Notes: generated by a model not told the origin, from the letters alone. Shown: positions 18,894 through 29,855, counted from the first letter of the stretch. The stretch is 64,000 bases of DNA from Acinetobacter lwoffii (GCF_022967985.1 NZ_JALJVC010000002.1:62001-126000); one strand, 5' to 3'. Translations and numbers: made by a program.

Positions 18894-19754
18894 TTATTGA
18901 CCTAAATACACTTTCATAATTTGTTCACCCCAAAGGAAAGCGATCCAGCCGGCAATCGCAATATAAGGACCAAAAGCAAAAGGCTGATTTTCCTTGCGGA
19001 CTTTTAGCAGGATGATGCCAATAATCGCACCTACCAGGGAAGACAGCAGCACAATTAAAGGCAGTAATAATGGACCCATCCAGGCACCCAAAGCGGCTAG
19101 CAATTTAAAATCGCCATAACCCATGCCTTCCTTGCCGGTAATGATTTTAAACAGGTAATACACCACCCATAGACACAGAAAACCAATGATATACCCCCAA
19201 ATGGCAGAGCTTGGGGAGGTATAGAGTGCATAACTATTTACCCCCAAACCTAGTGCAGCCAGGGGCAGGGTATAACGGTCCGGTAATAACTGGGTATCAA
19301 AATCAATAAAGGTTAGCGCAATCAGCACATAAGTCAGGATCAGGCCAAACAGCATTTGCATTGTCGGGCCAAATACTGCGACGACAAGCAGTGCACAAAC
19401 TGCCGTCAGAATTTCAACAAATGGATAGCGGATACTGATGGGATTCTGGCAGTTGCTACATTTTCCGCGCAGGACCAGCCAGCTGATAACGGGAATATTC
19501 TGGTACCAGCGGATTGGCTGATGACATTTAGGACAAGTCGAAGCGGGTTTGCTTAAACTTAATTTAGTTTTATCAATCACCGGCTGTTCCGGATGCAAGA
19601 ACATCTGACAATCGGTACGCCATTCCTGTTCCATCATCTTGGGCGTACGGTAAATCACTACATTCAGAAAGCTGCCGATACATAAACTAAAAAGCCCAAC
19701 TGCGATATACAGCGCCGTTGGGTTTTGAATAAAATATTGAATAAGATCTTGCAT
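18894..19754 (-). CDS. pilD: Prepilin peptidase / N-methyltransferase PilD
   Basis: 286-residue inner-membrane aspartyl protease that cleaves type IV prepilins (and type II secretion pseudopilins) and methylates the new N-terminus. An N-terminal helix precedes the zinc-binding loop: CPKCHQPIRWYQNIPVISW then KCSNCQNPI supply two CxxC pairs. The peptidase part has catalytic aspartates in IDFDTQLLPDRYT and GYGDFKLLAALGAWMG. About eight membrane segments are visible. Its ATG overlaps the pilC stop (TAATG), indicating translational coupling. Confidence 0.97.
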   Translation of the reverse strand: MQDLIQYFIQNPTALYIAVGLFSLCIGSFLNVVIYRTPKMMEQEWRTDCQMFLHPEQPVIDKTKLSLSKPASTCPKCHQPIRWYQNIPVISWLVLRGKCSNCQNPISIRYPFVEILTAVCALLVVAVFGPTMQMLFGLILTYVLIALTFIDFDTQLLPDRYTLPLAALGLGVNSYALYTSPSSAIWGYIIGFLCLWVVYYLFKIITGKEGMGYGDFKLLAALGAWMGPLLLPLIVLLSSLVGAIIGIILLKVRKENQPFAFGPYIAIAGWIAFLWGEQIMKVYLGQ

Positions 19755-20983
19755 TAAACCACAGAACCCATTTGGAAAATTGGAAGGTACATGGCGATCA
19801 CTAGACCACCGACAAGCACACCAAGAACAGCCATAATTAACGGCTCCATCATCGAAGTTAAGCCGTCAACTGCATTGTCGACTTCATTTTCATAATGCGT
19901 GGCTACTTTGTCCAGCATGGCATCTAGCGCACCTGACTCTTCACCAATTGCGACCATTTGGATAGCCATGGAAGGAAACTTGTTGGTGACCCGCATAGCA
20001 AACTGCAGCTGTTGGCCTGTGGCAACATCTTCACGAATTTTCATCACAGCATCTTCATATACGACGTTATTGGTTGCGCCCGCAGTAGATTCCAATGCAT
20101 CAATCAAGGGCACACCAGCTGCAAAAGTGGTGGCCAAAGTACGGCTATAACGGGCAATAATTGCTTTATACACCAGATCCCCGAAAATCGGTGCTTTGAG
20201 TGCGGCCTTATCCAGAAAATCACGGAATTTTTTACTACGTTTCTTGGCTTCAAGAAAAGCGGTAATCAAAGCGCCAATGGCAATAATCAGCAGGAACCAA
20301 TATTTTTGCATCCATTCCGACATATTGACTACCATTTTGGTGAAAGCAGGCAGGTCGGCGCCAAATGAAGAGAATAAGTCCTGGAAAACCGGTACCACTT
20401 TAACCATCAAGATAATGGTAACAATCAGGGCGACCACAACCACCGCAGCCGGATACTTCATGGCTTTTTTGATTTTTTGCTTGAGCAGTTCGCTTTTTTC
20501 TTTATAGATTGCGACCCGATCCAGCATGGTTTCTAGCGCACCGGATTGTTCACCAGATTCGACCAGTGAACAGAACAGGTTGTCGAAATATTGTGGGTAT
20601 TTGCGCAGTGCACCGGCAAAGGTATTACCGCCTTCTACTTCACCTTTAATTCCCAGTACAACTTCACGCATCGCTGGATTTTCCAGACCTTCTGCGACAA
20701 TTTCAAAGCCTTGCACCAGTGGCACACCGGCTTTCATCATGGTCGCCAACTGTCGGGTAAAAATCGTAATATCTAGTGTACTAACACGTTTTTTCATCAA
20801 GCCTTCGAGAATATTTTTTTTCTTTTCCCGAATGGTCTTGATGCTGATGCCTTGTTTTCGCAGGGTGACCTTGGCCAAAGCCATATTTTTTGCTGGCAAT
20901 TCCCCCTTGATCTTTGCCCCCTTACGATCAATTCCTTCATAGCTGAAGATCGGCATCATCTGGCCTTTCTTTACTGCTGCCAT
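19754..20983 (-). CDS. pilC: Type IV pilus inner-membrane platform protein PilC
   Basis: 409 residues of the GspF/PilC family. Two repeated T2SSF domains: ~residues 70-195 (FTRQLATMMKAGVPLVQGFEIVAEGLENPAM) and ~275-397 (YSRTLATTFAAGVPLIDALESTAGATNN). Each repeat is followed by membrane helices (AAVVVVALIVTIILMVKVVPVF; LIMAVLGVLVGGLVIAMYLPIF). It couples the PilB/PilT motors to pilus assembly across the inner membrane. RBS AAGGATAAAGGT precedes the ATG. It sits between pilB (31 nt upstream) and pilD. Confidence 0.98.
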   Translation of the reverse strand: MAAVKKGQMMPIFSYEGIDRKGAKIKGELPAKNMALAKVTLRKQGISIKTIREKKKNILEGLMKKRVSTLDITIFTRQLATMMKAGVPLVQGFEIVAEGLENPAMREVVLGIKGEVEGGNTFAGALRKYPQYFDNLFCSLVESGEQSGALETMLDRVAIYKEKSELLKQKIKKAMKYPAAVVVVALIVTIILMVKVVPVFQDLFSSFGADLPAFTKMVVNMSEWMQKYWFLLIIAIGALITAFLEAKKRSKKFRDFLDKAALKAPIFGDLVYKAIIARYSRTLATTFAAGVPLIDALESTAGATNNVVYEDAVMKIREDVATGQQLQFAMRVTNKFPSMAIQMVAIGEESGALDAMLDKVATHYENEVDNAVDGLTSMMEPLIMAVLGVLVGGLVIAMYLPIFQMGSVV

Positions 20984-21014
20984 ACCTTTATCCTTATTTT
21001 AGATCAGCATCCGA

Positions 21015-22724
21015 TCATTCGCTGGTGACACGATTGACTTCCTGTAAAGAAGTCACCCCCTGCATCACCTTGATTAAACCTGACCGGCGTAAATTGTTAA
21101 AACCTGCACGTGCGGAAGCATCGGCAATTTCAAGTGCATTACCGTCCTCCATAATAATTCTGGAAATTTCGGGCGTTACTTTCATAACTTCATAAATACC
21201 GACACGACCTTTATAGCCTTCGCGACACTCATTGCAGCCCACCGGTTCATAAATTTGGAACTCAGGTTGCTGCAAGTCGGTTTCGGTAAAACCCATCTCC
21301 AGTAAGCTTTGTTGCGGAATATCGGCAGGTTTCTTGCATTGCGAACACAGGCGACGTGCCAACCGTTGTGCAATGACTAGGTTCACCGAAGTGGCAATAT
21401 TGAAAGAAGGCACCCCCATATTGCGTAAACGGGTCAAAGTCTCAGGCGCACTATTGGTATGCAGCGTCGACATCACCATATGACCGGTCTGCGCAGCTTT
21501 AATCGCAATCTCGGCAGTTTCCAGATCCCGGATCTCACCGACCATGACGATATCCGGGTCTTGACGTAAGAAGGACTTCAGTGCGGCAGAGAAGGTCAGG
21601 CCAACTTTATTATTAACGTTGACCTGATTAATCCCTTGCAAGTTAATCTCGACCGGATCTTCCGCTGTGGAAATATTGGTATCTTCACGATTCAGGATAT
21701 TCAAACCGGTATAAAGTGAAACGGTTTTACCGGAACCCGTCGGGCCGGTAATTAGCAGCATCCCTTGTGGTTTGTCCAGTGCCTGCATAAACAGTTCTTT
21801 TTGTTCCGGTTCATAACCCAATGCATCAATCCCCAGCATCGCACTGGATGGATCCAGAATACGCAGTACCAGCTTCTCACCAAACAGTGTAGGGAGAGAG
21901 TTGACACGGAAATCAATGGCTTTGTTTTTGGATAATTTTAGTTTAATTCGACCATCTTGTGGTACACGTTTTTCTGAAATGTCCATTTGTGACATAACTT
22001 TAAGACGTGAAGACAAACGATTTGCCAGCTGTAGTGGTGGTGTTGCAATCTGGCGTAATACCCCATCGACCCGATAACGTACCCGATAGATTTTTTCATA
22101 AGGTTCAAAGTGTAGATCCGAAGCACCCATACGAATCGCATCGATGAGTAACTTATTTATATATTTGACAATTGGTGCTTCATCACCTTTATTGCTTTCA
22201 TCATCTTCTTTATTCGGATCGGTGGATTCAACATCAACATCCAGATCAAAGTCTTCATCAAACTCAAACGTGCTTTCTTCAGTAAAATTCTGCTCGATCA
22301 GTTTTTCAAGTTTATTGTGTTCAACAATAATCGTTTCAATATTGAGTTTGGTGGAAAAACGGACTGCATCAATTGCTTCGATATTGGTGGGGTTACTGAT
22401 CGCAACATATAAAATACTGGAATTTTTAAAAATCGGCAGGATGCGATGCTTGGTAATCAGCTTTTCATCAATCACATCCCGCAAAATTTGGGCAGGATCA
22501 TAGGCACTGATATCAAACAGTGGTTCGCCAAATTCAACTGAAATCGTTTCAGCAATGACGGTCGGGGAAAGTTGCTGCTGGTTAATTAACTCAGCCACGA
22601 TATCGATTTTTTCTTGCTTGGCATGCGCCAACGCACTGCGCATATCTTCAGCCGAGATGACGCCTTCCTCGACCAAACGACGAATAAATCCGGTAAATCT
22701 TGGCGACCCCTGTAATGCTGTCAT
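21015..22724 (-). CDS. pilB: Type IV pilus extension ATPase PilB
   Basis: 569-residue hexameric motor that powers pilus extension from the cytoplasmic face. N-terminal MshEN domain (~1-150, GFIRRLVEEGVISAEDM) and an acidic linker (EFDEDFDLDVDVESTD). The ATPase core contains Walker A GPTGSGKT, Asp box, Walker B (IVMVGEIRDLETAEIAIKAA) and His box (GHMVMSTLHTNSA). A zinc-binding tetracysteine, CSQC then CNEC, is present as usual in GspE/PilB. No truncation or frameshift is seen. First gene of pilB-pilC-pilD-coaE. Confidence 0.98.
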   Translation of the reverse strand: MTALQGSPRFTGFIRRLVEEGVISAEDMRSALAHAKQEKIDIVAELINQQQLSPTVIAETISVEFGEPLFDISAYDPAQILRDVIDEKLITKHRILPIFKNSSILYVAISNPTNIEAIDAVRFSTKLNIETIIVEHNKLEKLIEQNFTEESTFEFDEDFDLDVDVESTDPNKEDDESNKGDEAPIVKYINKLLIDAIRMGASDLHFEPYEKIYRVRYRVDGVLRQIATPPLQLANRLSSRLKVMSQMDISEKRVPQDGRIKLKLSKNKAIDFRVNSLPTLFGEKLVLRILDPSSAMLGIDALGYEPEQKELFMQALDKPQGMLLITGPTGSGKTVSLYTGLNILNREDTNISTAEDPVEINLQGINQVNVNNKVGLTFSAALKSFLRQDPDIVMVGEIRDLETAEIAIKAAQTGHMVMSTLHTNSAPETLTRLRNMGVPSFNIATSVNLVIAQRLARRLCSQCKKPADIPQQSLLEMGFTETDLQQPEFQIYEPVGCNECREGYKGRVGIYEVMKVTPEISRIIMEDGNALEIADASARAGFNNLRRSGLIKVMQGVTSLQEVNRVTSE

Positions 22725-23001
22725 GCTATAAATGCCTACTCATCAAATTCTTTTAATTGCTATATTAAAATTATACGTTTGTTACGTAAAAATACCATAG
22801 CCAAGAGTGCTGCTCGCTTCCTCATCTCCAGTAAAAGCATGAACTGGTTAGAAGAAGTCCTCATTTTTTTAAGTGATAACAAAAAATAACCATTTTGGAT
22901 AGTCTAAACTGAGAATGAGTGATAAGAAAACTATTCTTTTAATTTTCCAATTCCGTGTAGAATGTGCCCAATTCAAAATATGTAAATGAAATAGGTTAAT
23001 T

Positions 23002-23793
23002 ATGTCGGTTTCGACGATTACCCCTTGGGTGATAGGTAACTGGAAAATGAATCCAGTGCAGGCAGAGGCATTGAGCTTGGTACGTGATATTAAGAATTTG
23101 CTGGAGACTGCACCAATTGCCGAAGATCAATGTCATTTAGGTGTGGCACCGATTGCGGTTGCCTTAAGCCAGATTCAGGCAGAGCTATCATCTGCGGTTC
23201 GTCCAATTTATACCGTAGCACAAGATGTTTCACGTATTTCAGGAATGGGCGCTTACACCGGTGAAGTTAGTGCTGAATTGCTGGCCGACAGTCAAATCCA
23301 GTATGTACTGGTGGGTCATTCTGAACGCCGTGAAATATTTGCAGAAAATGCTGATATTTTAAATGCTAAAATCAAGAATGCTTTAAGTGCTGGTTTGACG
23401 GTAATTTATTGTATCGGTGAAAGCCTGGAACAACGTGAAGCAGGGCAGGCAGAAGCTGTAGTATTGCAACAAATTTGTGATATCGCTGCTGTGGTTGAAG
23501 CCGAACAATGGAAAAATATCGTGATTGCCTATGAGCCGATCTGGGCGATTGGTACAGGTAAAACAGCTTCTCCTGAAGATGCGCAGGCCATGCATGCACA
23601 AATCCGTCAAGGTTTAAGCCAGATTACGGGCTATGGCGAGAGTATGGCGATTTTATATGGTGGTAGTGTCAAGCCGGAAAATGCAGTAGAGTTAGCAGCC
23701 TGCCCAGATATCAATGGGGCATTGGTCGGTGGTGCATCACTCAATGCTGAGTCGTTCCATAAAATTGCTCATGCATTTGCAAATACACAATAA
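23002..23793 (+). CDS. tpiA: Triosephosphate isomerase
   Basis: 263-residue TIM barrel interconverting dihydroxyacetone phosphate and glyceraldehyde 3-phosphate. Substrate lysine in VIGNWKMNP (near residue 14), catalytic histidine in [11 protein letters not shown], catalytic glutamate in [13 protein letters not shown], and the phosphate-binding [12 protein letters not shown] and [16 protein letters not shown] at 22958-22963 may be the -10 element, but no good -35 is seen. secG follows 13 nt later with its own RBS, so the two form an operon. Confidence 0.98.
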   Translation: MSVSTITPWVIGNWKMNPVQAEALSLVRDIKNLLETAPIAEDQCHLGVAPIAVALSQIQAELSSAVRPIYTVAQDVSRISGMGAYTGEVSAELLADSQIQYVLVGHSERREIFAENADILNAKIKNALSAGLTVIYCIGESLEQREAGQAEAVVLQQICDIAAVVEAEQWKNIVIAYEPIWAIGTGKTASPEDAQAMHAQIRQGLSQITGYGESMAILYGGSVKPENAVELAACPDINGALVGGASLNAESFHKIAHAFANTQ

Positions 23794-23806
23794 TTAGGAG
23801 TTCAGC

Positions 23807-24136
23807 ATGCAAACTTTTGTGCTGGTAGTACATATTATCTTAGCTGTTTTGATGATTGTCTTGATTTTGGTTCAGCATGGTAAAGGTGCAGATGCTGGTG
23901 CCTCTTTCGGCGGCGGTGGTGCAGCGACAGTATTTGGAGCTTCAGGTTCGGGTAATTTCATGACCCGTTTAACTGCGATTTTTACTGCACTGTTCTTCGT
24001 GACCAGTCTGACTTTGGCGATTTTGGCCAAGCAACAAACCTCGAATGCCTATAGTTTGGGATCTGTTCAGTCTGCGCCGACCGTACCTGTGCAATCGAAT
24101 GAAACTTCACCAACTGCACCAGAAACGACCGAATAG
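23807..24136 (+). CDS. secG: Protein-export membrane protein SecG
   Basis: 109-residue subunit of the SecYEG translocon. Two membrane helices (residues ~3-22 and ~54-72) flank the conserved cytoplasmic loop GADAGASFGGGGAATVFGASGSGNFMTR, the family hallmark. The C-terminal tail is Pro/Thr-rich (VQSNETSPTAPETTE). RBS AGGAG precedes the ATG. tRNA-Leu(GAG) follows 53 nt later, the same neighbour as in E. coli (secG-leuU). Confidence 0.96.
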   Translation: MQTFVLVVHIILAVLMIVLILVQHGKGADAGASFGGGGAATVFGASGSGNFMTRLTAIFTALFFVTSLTLAILAKQQTSNAYSLGSVQSAPTVPVQSNETSPTAPETTE

Positions 24137-24189
24137 TTTTAATTAATCCTTTCTTTTTTTCAGTGATGCGACTAGAATGCGTCACAGCT

Positions 24190-24274
24190 GCGGTGGTGGT
24201 GGAATTGGTAGACACGCTACCTTGAGGTGGTAGTGCTTTCGGGCGTGGGGGTTCAAGTCCCCCCTTCCGCACCA
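24190..24274 (+). tRNA. tRNA-Leu (anticodon GAG)
   Basis: 85 nt including CCA. Anticodon stem CTACC/GGTAG encloses TTGAGGT, anticodon GAG. The D arm (TGGTGGAATTGGTAGACACG), a short class II variable arm and the T arm GGGGGTTCAAGTCCCCC are intact. The acceptor stem GCGGTGG/CTTCCGC has a U-U opposition at 5:68 and a G-U at 6:67. It follows secG as in E. coli. Confidence 0.95.
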
Positions 24275-24327
24275 ACTTATAATCCAGAAATTTAAGTTGG
24301 TGTATGCAGCTGAAAAACTTCTATTGA

Positions 24328-24404
<77 letters not shown>

Positions 24405-24484
24405 ATCAATCCTTTTTAAAGACGCAAACTTTCAAGAGGCAGCTTAAACCAGTATTAAGCTGAGAAATATAATTTGCATGTTGT

Positions 24485-24561
<77 letters not shown>

Positions 24562-24627
24562 ATCTTTTAAAGATGCAAACTTTAAAAGCAGCTTGGAATA
24601 TTAAGCTGAAAGTTTTTTGTACGCTGA

Positions 24628-24704
<77 letters not shown>

Positions 24705-24750
24705 CTTTTTCAGCGACAGATGACAAATATGCAGAATGATGTGGTTTTGA

Positions 24751-24779
24751 TTGAAAAGTTCTCATCTTTTGTATATAAT
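24751..24779 (+). promoter_or_regulatory. Sigma-70 promoter ahead of the fourth tRNA-fMet
   Basis: -35 TTGAAA (24751-24756), a 17-bp spacer and -10 TATAAT (24774-24779), with a TG just upstream of the -10. It is the best promoter match I noticed in the window, and sits 14 nt before the tRNA. Confidence 0.75.
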
Positions 24780-24792
24780 TTTTGCACGTTGA

Positions 24793-24869
<77 letters not shown>

Positions 24870-24879
24870 AGTTTCTAAA

Positions 24880-24908
24880 AAGAGGCTCACAACAAGGTGG
24901 GCCTTTTT
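24880..24908 (+). terminator. Terminator after the tRNA-fMet array
   Basis: GGCTCAC (24884-24890) pairs with GTGGGCC (24897-24903, one wobble), followed by TTTTT. Confidence 0.75.
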
Positions 24909-24949
24909 GCACAGTGGGATTTGAAAAAATCTTAAATTGTGCATTAATT

Positions 24950-24972
24950 GGGGCGATTTACGCCCTTTTTTA
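24950..24972 (+). terminator. Second terminator-like hairpin before rimP
   Basis: GGGCG (24951-24955) and CGCCC (24961-24965) around ATTTA, followed directly by six T. With the preceding hairpin it forms tandem terminators or attenuators between the tRNAs and rimP. Confidence 0.7.
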
Positions 24973-25092
24973 TTGGCTATCGTGTAGTGTCGACATTATT
25001 TGGTCAAATCTCCATGTTTCACTACTACTATAGTTTGTATTGGTTTGTAGTGGTCAAATAGATCATAAAATCGCACCAGATGACGAGAGTAA

Positions 25093-25617
25093 ATGAAGCT
25101 ATCAAATAAAACTCAAGCACTTCAGGACTTGATTGCACCAGCAGTTGAAGCCTGTAATGTAAACCTTTGGGGGATTGAATTCCTGCCACAGGGTAAATGT
25201 TCGTTATTACGTATCTACATCGACAAGCCAGTCGATGAGAGCGTTGCACCAGCAATCAATGAAGATGGTGAAGAAGAGCAGGGGCGTGGTATTGGCGTTC
25301 AGGATTGTGTGCGTGTCACGCAGCAAGTGGGCGCAATGCTGGATGTTCATGATCCGATCTCGGGTGAATATTCACTTGAAGTATCTTCGCCAGGCTGGGA
25401 CCGTCCATTCTTCCAGCTCGAGCAGATGTCAGGCTATATCGGTCATACCGTAGCACTACGTTTGATCAGTGCGGTAGATAACCGTCGTAAATTCCAGGCC
25501 AAACTGGTTGCTGTCGATCTTGAAAATGAAATGATTCAAGTTGAAGTAGAAAAGCAACAGGTATTGGAGATCGACAGTCACAATATCGATAAAGCAAATT
25601 TGGTCTTCCAAGATTAA
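25093..25617 (+). CDS. rimP: Ribosome maturation factor RimP
   Basis: 174-residue two-domain protein needed for 30S subunit maturation. N-terminal domain (~1-90) with [21 protein letters not shown] and the C-terminal Sm-like domain from ~100. Family hallmark [20 protein letters not shown] is present. An acidic insertion [11 protein letters not shown] (residues ~56-66) lengthens the N-terminal domain compared with E. coli (150 residues). First gene of rimP-nusA-infB-rbfA; 34 nt to nusA. Confidence 0.96.
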   Translation: MKLSNKTQALQDLIAPAVEACNVNLWGIEFLPQGKCSLLRIYIDKPVDESVAPAINEDGEEEQGRGIGVQDCVRVTQQVGAMLDVHDPISGEYSLEVSSPGWDRPFFQLEQMSGYIGHTVALRLISAVDNRRKFQAKLVAVDLENEMIQVEVEKQQVLEIDSHNIDKANLVFQD

Positions 25618-25651
25618 TTGAATAAATAAAAATTTAACGAATAGGTGACGT

Positions 25652-27136
25652 ATGGCACGTGAAATTCTGACCGTCGTTGAAACGGTTAGTAACGAAAAAG
25701 GTGTACCTCGTGAAGCGATCTTTGAAGCGCTTGAGCAAGCTTTAGTTGCTGCGACAAAGAAAAAATTCTACGAAGGAACACATTCGGAAGAAGCACGTTT
25801 ACGTGTGGAAATCGATCGTAAAACAGGTGACTATCGTACTTTCCGTCAGTGGGAAGTGGTTGCAGACGAAGACCATGAAATGCCAGCTTGTCAGGATGCC
25901 ATCTCTGATGTCGATCCGGCAAAATGGTCGATTGGCGACATTCGTGAGCTTGAAGTGGAATCGATTGACTTCGGTCGTATTGCAGCGCAAATTGCCAAGC
26001 AAGTGATCGTACAGAAGATCCGTGAAGCAGAACGTGCACTTGTAGCCGATGCTTACGAATCGAAAGTCGGCGAGCTGATTTACGGTGAAGTGAAAAAACA
26101 AACCAAAGACGGTTTTATCATTGACCTAGGTGACAATGCTGAAGCGTATCTTGCTCGTGAAGAAATGATTCCGAAAGAAATCCTTCGTCCGAAGCAACGC
26201 GTGAATGCGATTCTCTTCAATGTCAACCGTGAAGGTCGTGGTGCGCAGTTACAACTGTCACGTGCTAAACCGGATATGCTGATTGCATTGATGAAGAAAG
26301 AAATCCCTGAGATTTCTGAAGAAATCATTGAAATTAAAGCGGCGGCTCGCCAACCAGGTGTTCGTGCTAAAATTGCAGTGAAAACCAATGACCACCGTAT
26401 TGACCCGGTGGGTGCTTGTATTGGTATGCGTGGTACTCGTATTCAGGCTGTACAGCAAGAGCTCAATGGCGAGCGTATTGATGTGGTAGTTTGGTCGGAT
26501 GATCCTGCGCAATATATCGCAAGTGCATTGGAACCAGCAGATGTATCGAGTATTGTCATCGATGAAGATGCACGTACTGCAGACATCATTTTCGCAACCA
26601 GCGACCAGCTGGCACGTGCGATTGGTTCACAAGGTCAGAACGTTCGTCTGGCATCTGAATTGACTGGCTACAAGCTGGACATGATGCTGGAAGAGGAATA
26701 CTACGCCCGTCAACAAAACGAAGCGCAACAATATTTAGACATGTTTGTTACCCGTCTGGATATCGCGGAAGATTTGGCGATGGCATTGGTAGAAATGGGC
26801 TTCACCTCGCTTGAAGAAATTGCTTATGTCCCTGCAGAAACGTTTGATGAAATCGAACTGGATGCGGAACTGGTTGAACTACTGCAAAGCCGTGCGAAAG
26901 AAATTGCACTTGCTGATGCATTACAACAGCAAGAGAACATACAAGCGCCAAGTGAAGAACTTGTTGCAATGGAAGGCATGACAGTAGAGATCGCGCAAGC
27001 GCTAGCAGCTCGTGGTGTGGTAACAGTGGATGATTTAGCAGATCAGGCGACTGACGATATCGAAGATATTGAAGGTTTGGGTGCTGAGAAAGCAGGTCAA
27101 CTCATTATGAAAGCGCGCGAATCATGGTTTAACTAG
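25652..27136 (+). CDS. nusA: Transcription termination/antitermination factor NusA
   Basis: 494 residues, essentially the E. coli length. Order: RNA-polymerase-binding N-terminal domain (~1-125), S1 domain (~135-200, GEVKKQTKDGFIIDLGDNAEAYLAREE), KH1/KH2 (~230-345, PVGACIGMRGTRIQAVQQELNGERIDVV and RAIGSQGQNVRLASELTGY), and two acidic AR repeats (~360-490) ending in DIEGLGAEKAGQLIMKARESWFN. The AR repeats bind the alpha subunit or lambda N in E. coli. RBS AGGTGACGT precedes the ATG; infB starts 10 nt after the stop. Confidence 0.98.
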   Translation: MAREILTVVETVSNEKGVPREAIFEALEQALVAATKKKFYEGTHSEEARLRVEIDRKTGDYRTFRQWEVVADEDHEMPACQDAISDVDPAKWSIGDIRELEVESIDFGRIAAQIAKQVIVQKIREAERALVADAYESKVGELIYGEVKKQTKDGFIIDLGDNAEAYLAREEMIPKEILRPKQRVNAILFNVNREGRGAQLQLSRAKPDMLIALMKKEIPEISEEIIEIKAAARQPGVRAKIAVKTNDHRIDPVGACIGMRGTRIQAVQQELNGERIDVVVWSDDPAQYIASALEPADVSSIVIDEDARTADIIFATSDQLARAIGSQGQNVRLASELTGYKLDMMLEEEYYARQQNEAQQYLDMFVTRLDIAEDLAMALVEMGFTSLEEIAYVPAETFDEIELDAELVELLQSRAKEIALADALQQQENIQAPSEELVAMEGMTVEIAQALAARGVVTVDDLADQATDDIEDIEGLGAEKAGQLIMKARESWFN

Positions 27137-27146
27137 GAGGTAGTAT

Positions 27147-29855
27147 ATGACGGACAAGTCGATTAAAGAGTTAGCCCTCAATGTGGGTCGTCCAGTTGAG
27201 AAGCTCCTAGAGCAGGTTCGTGAGGCAGGTTTACCACAGCGTAAAGCTGACGATATTATTACCACCGAACAACAAGACAGCTTGATGAGTCATGTGAAAA
27301 AGTCACAGGGTTCAGAAAGCCAAGCAGGGCAAATCACGTTGAAACGTAAAACGACTAGTACGGCTAAAGTAGCCAGTACTTCAGGTAAGGCGAAAACGAT
27401 TAATGTAGAAGTTCGCAAGAAGCATACATTTGTTAAGCCGGATCCAGAACAGATCAAAGCAGAAGCATTGGCGAAAGCCAAGGCTGAGCAACAGGCCAAA
27501 GCTGCGTCTGAGCAGAATACAGCGCAAGCTGCTTCTGCCGAAGCTCCAAAAACTGGCGTAAATAACGCGAATAAAGCTCTAGAAGCGATGCGTGCTGCTG
27601 CAAAGCAAACCAGCGACAAGCAAGAAGTTTCTAAAGCTGCAGTTGTGGTAAAACGCAAATCAACCAACAAGCCGATTGTGAAGCAAGTTGTTAAACCAAC
27701 TGAAACCGCTGAACAGAAAAAGGCACGTGAAGCAGAAGCAGCAAAATTAAAAGCTGTTGAAGAAGCAGCACGTCGTAAAGCGGCTGAAGAAGCGCAACAA
27801 CGTACGCTTGAACAAATGCGTCAAATGGCGTCTAAGTACACCGCGGAAGATACCACTGCAACGATTCGTGTTGTTGATGATTCTCCTCTGGCTGCCGGTC
27901 TTGTTGGTCAGGCATATGAAGACTCATTTGCCAAAGAAGACCGCGAAATCAAACGTGGTACGAATACGCCGAGCGCGCGTGCACCTAAAAAAGGTGGTCG
28001 TCGTGGTCAGGAAGAGCAAAGCTTCAGCAAACAGCCTAAGCGCGGTTTAAAAACCAGCCAAGGCAATAAGCACGGCTTCGAAAAACCTGTGAAAAAACAG
28101 GTTTACGATGTTGAAATCGGTGAAACGATTGTCGTTGCTGACTTAGCTGCGAAAATGGCAGTTAAGGTTCGTGAAGTGATTAAATCACTCATGAAAATGG
28201 GTGAGCTAGTGACTCAGAACCAGGCGATTGATCAAGAGATTGCTGCACTTGTTGTTGAAGAAATGGGCCATAATCCGGTACTGGTTTCTGATACACAAGC
28301 TGAAGATAACTTGCTTGAAGCAGCTGAAGAAGCACGTGGTGCGCAATCTACGCGTGCGCCTGTTGTTACCATTATGGGTCACGTTGACCATGGTAAAACA
28401 TCACTGCTTGACCGTATTCGTCGTGCCAAAGTGGCTGCTGGCGAAGCAGGCGGTATCACACAGCATATCGGTGCTTACCATGTAACTACTGATAAAGGTA
28501 TGATTACATTCCTCGATACTCCGGGACACGCAGCATTTACTGCAATGCGTTCACGTGGTGCGAAAGCAACAGATATCGTGGTACTGGTTGTTGCAGCAGA
28601 TGATGGTGTAATGCCACAAACTGCGGAAGCGATTGACCATGCACGTGCTGCGGGTACGCCAATCATTGTTGCAATCAACAAGATGGATAAAGAATCTGCT
28701 GATCCAGATCGCGTTCTGAATGAATTGACTGTGAAAGAAATTGTGCCAGAACAATGGGGTGGTGACGTTCCAGTGGCAATGGTTTCTGCACATACTGGTC
28801 AAGGCATTGATGAACTTCTTGATATTATTTCGATTCAAGCTGAACTTCTAGAGCTTAAAGCATCTGAAGAAGGTGCTGCACAAGGTGTCGTAATTGAAGC
28901 ACGTGTAGACAACAGCCGTGGTGCGGTAACGTCTATTCTGGTTCAAAATGGTACATTGAAAGTAGGTGATCTTGTTCTTGCCGGTTCATCTTATGGTCGC
29001 GTTCGTGCGATGACGGATGAAAATGGTCAGCGTATCAAATCTGCAGGTCCTTCGATTCCGGTGGAAATTCTGGGTCTTCCAGAAGCACCAATGGCGGGTG
29101 ACGAAGTTCTTGTGGTGAGTGACGAGAAGAAAGCACGTGAAGTTGCCGATGCGCGTATGGATCGTGAACGTCAAAAACGTCTTGAGCGTCAATCTGCAAT
29201 GCGTCTTGAAAACATCATGGCGTCTATGGGCAAGAAAGATGTGCCTATCGTAAATGTTGTGTTGAAAACTGACGTACGCGGTACCTTGGAAGCATTACAC
29301 GTTGCACTTGCTGAGCTTGCGACTGATGAAGTTAAAGTACGTATCATCGGTTCTGGTGTAGGTGCGATCACTGAGTCTGACGTGACACTGGCTGAATCTT
29401 CAGAAGCAGTTCTACTCGGCTTTAACGTACGTGCGGACAACGCTGCGCGTCAAAAAGCAGATGCAGACAGTATCGACATTCGTTACTACTCAATCATATA
29501 TCAATTGATTGATGATGTGAAAGCAGCAATGAGCGGTAAGCTTGCACCAGAACATCGTGAAACGATTCTGGGTGTTGCACAAGTACGTGAAGTATTCCAC
29601 TCAAGTAAGTTTGGTGCGGCTGCGGGCTGTATGGTACTTGAAGGCGTATTGCATCGTAACAAACCGATTCGCGTATTACGTGATGACGTGGTTGTGTTCC
29701 AGGGCGAGCTTGAATCTCTTCGTCGCTACAAAGAAGTGGTTGAAGAAGTTCGTGCCGGTATGGAATGTGGTCTTGCGGTGAAAGGCTATAAAGACATCAA
29801 AGCACTTGATAAGATCGAAGTGTACGATGTTCAATTGATTAAACGGAGTCTTTAA
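27147..29855 (+). CDS. infB: Translation initiation factor IF-2
   Basis: 902-residue GTPase that brings initiator tRNA to the 30S subunit. N-terminal IF2_N domain ([22 protein letters not shown]), a long Lys/Ala/Glu-rich linker (~95-290), and a second IF2_N (~320-370). The G domain starts near residue 400 with G1 GHVDHGKT, G2 [11 protein letters not shown]3 DTPGH, G4 NKMD and G5 SAHTG, followed by EF-Tu-like and IF2 domains ending [20 protein letters not shown]. The start has an excellent RBS (AGGAGG). Its stop overlaps the rbfA start. It lies just downstream of the initiator tRNA genes. Confidence 0.98.
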   Translation: MTDKSIKELALNVGRPVEKLLEQVREAGLPQRKADDIITTEQQDSLMSHVKKSQGSESQAGQITLKRKTTSTAKVASTSGKAKTINVEVRKKHTFVKPDPEQIKAEALAKAKAEQQAKAASEQNTAQAASAEAPKTGVNNANKALEAMRAAAKQTSDKQEVSKAAVVVKRKSTNKPIVKQVVKPTETAEQKKAREAEAAKLKAVEEAARRKAAEEAQQRTLEQMRQMASKYTAEDTTATIRVVDDSPLAAGLVGQAYEDSFAKEDREIKRGTNTPSARAPKKGGRRGQEEQSFSKQPKRGLKTSQGNKHGFEKPVKKQVYDVEIGETIVVADLAAKMAVKVREVIKSLMKMGELVTQNQAIDQEIAALVVEEMGHNPVLVSDTQAEDNLLEAAEEARGAQSTRAPVVTIMGHVDHGKTSLLDRIRRAKVAAGEAGGITQHIGAYHVTTDKGMITFLDTPGHAAFTAMRSRGAKATDIVVLVVAADDGVMPQTAEAIDHARAAGTPIIVAINKMDKESADPDRVLNELTVKEIVPEQWGGDVPVAMVSAHTGQGIDELLDIISIQAELLELKASEEGAAQGVVIEARVDNSRGAVTSILVQNGTLKVGDLVLAGSSYGRVRAMTDENGQRIKSAGPSIPVEILGLPEAPMAGDEVLVVSDEKKAREVADARMDRERQKRLERQSAMRLENIMASMGKKDVPIVNVVLKTDVRGTLEALHVALAELATDEVKVRIIGSGVGAITESDVTLAESSEAVLLGFNVRADNAARQKADADSIDIRYYSIIYQLIDDVKAAMSGKLAPEHRETILGVAQVREVFHSSKFGAAAGCMVLEGVLHRNKPIRVLRDDVVVFQGELESLRRYKEVVEEVRAGMECGLAVKGYKDIKALDKIEVYDVQLIKRSL

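Noticed and set aside
22935..22963. Sigma-70 promoter of tpiA
   Set aside because: TAGAAT is a fair -10, but no acceptable -35 lies 16-18 bp upstream, so I only mention it in the tpiA entry.
24996..25060. Repeated GGTCAAAT motifs upstream of rimP as an operator
   Set aside because: Only two short imperfect copies at irregular spacing; chance cannot be excluded.
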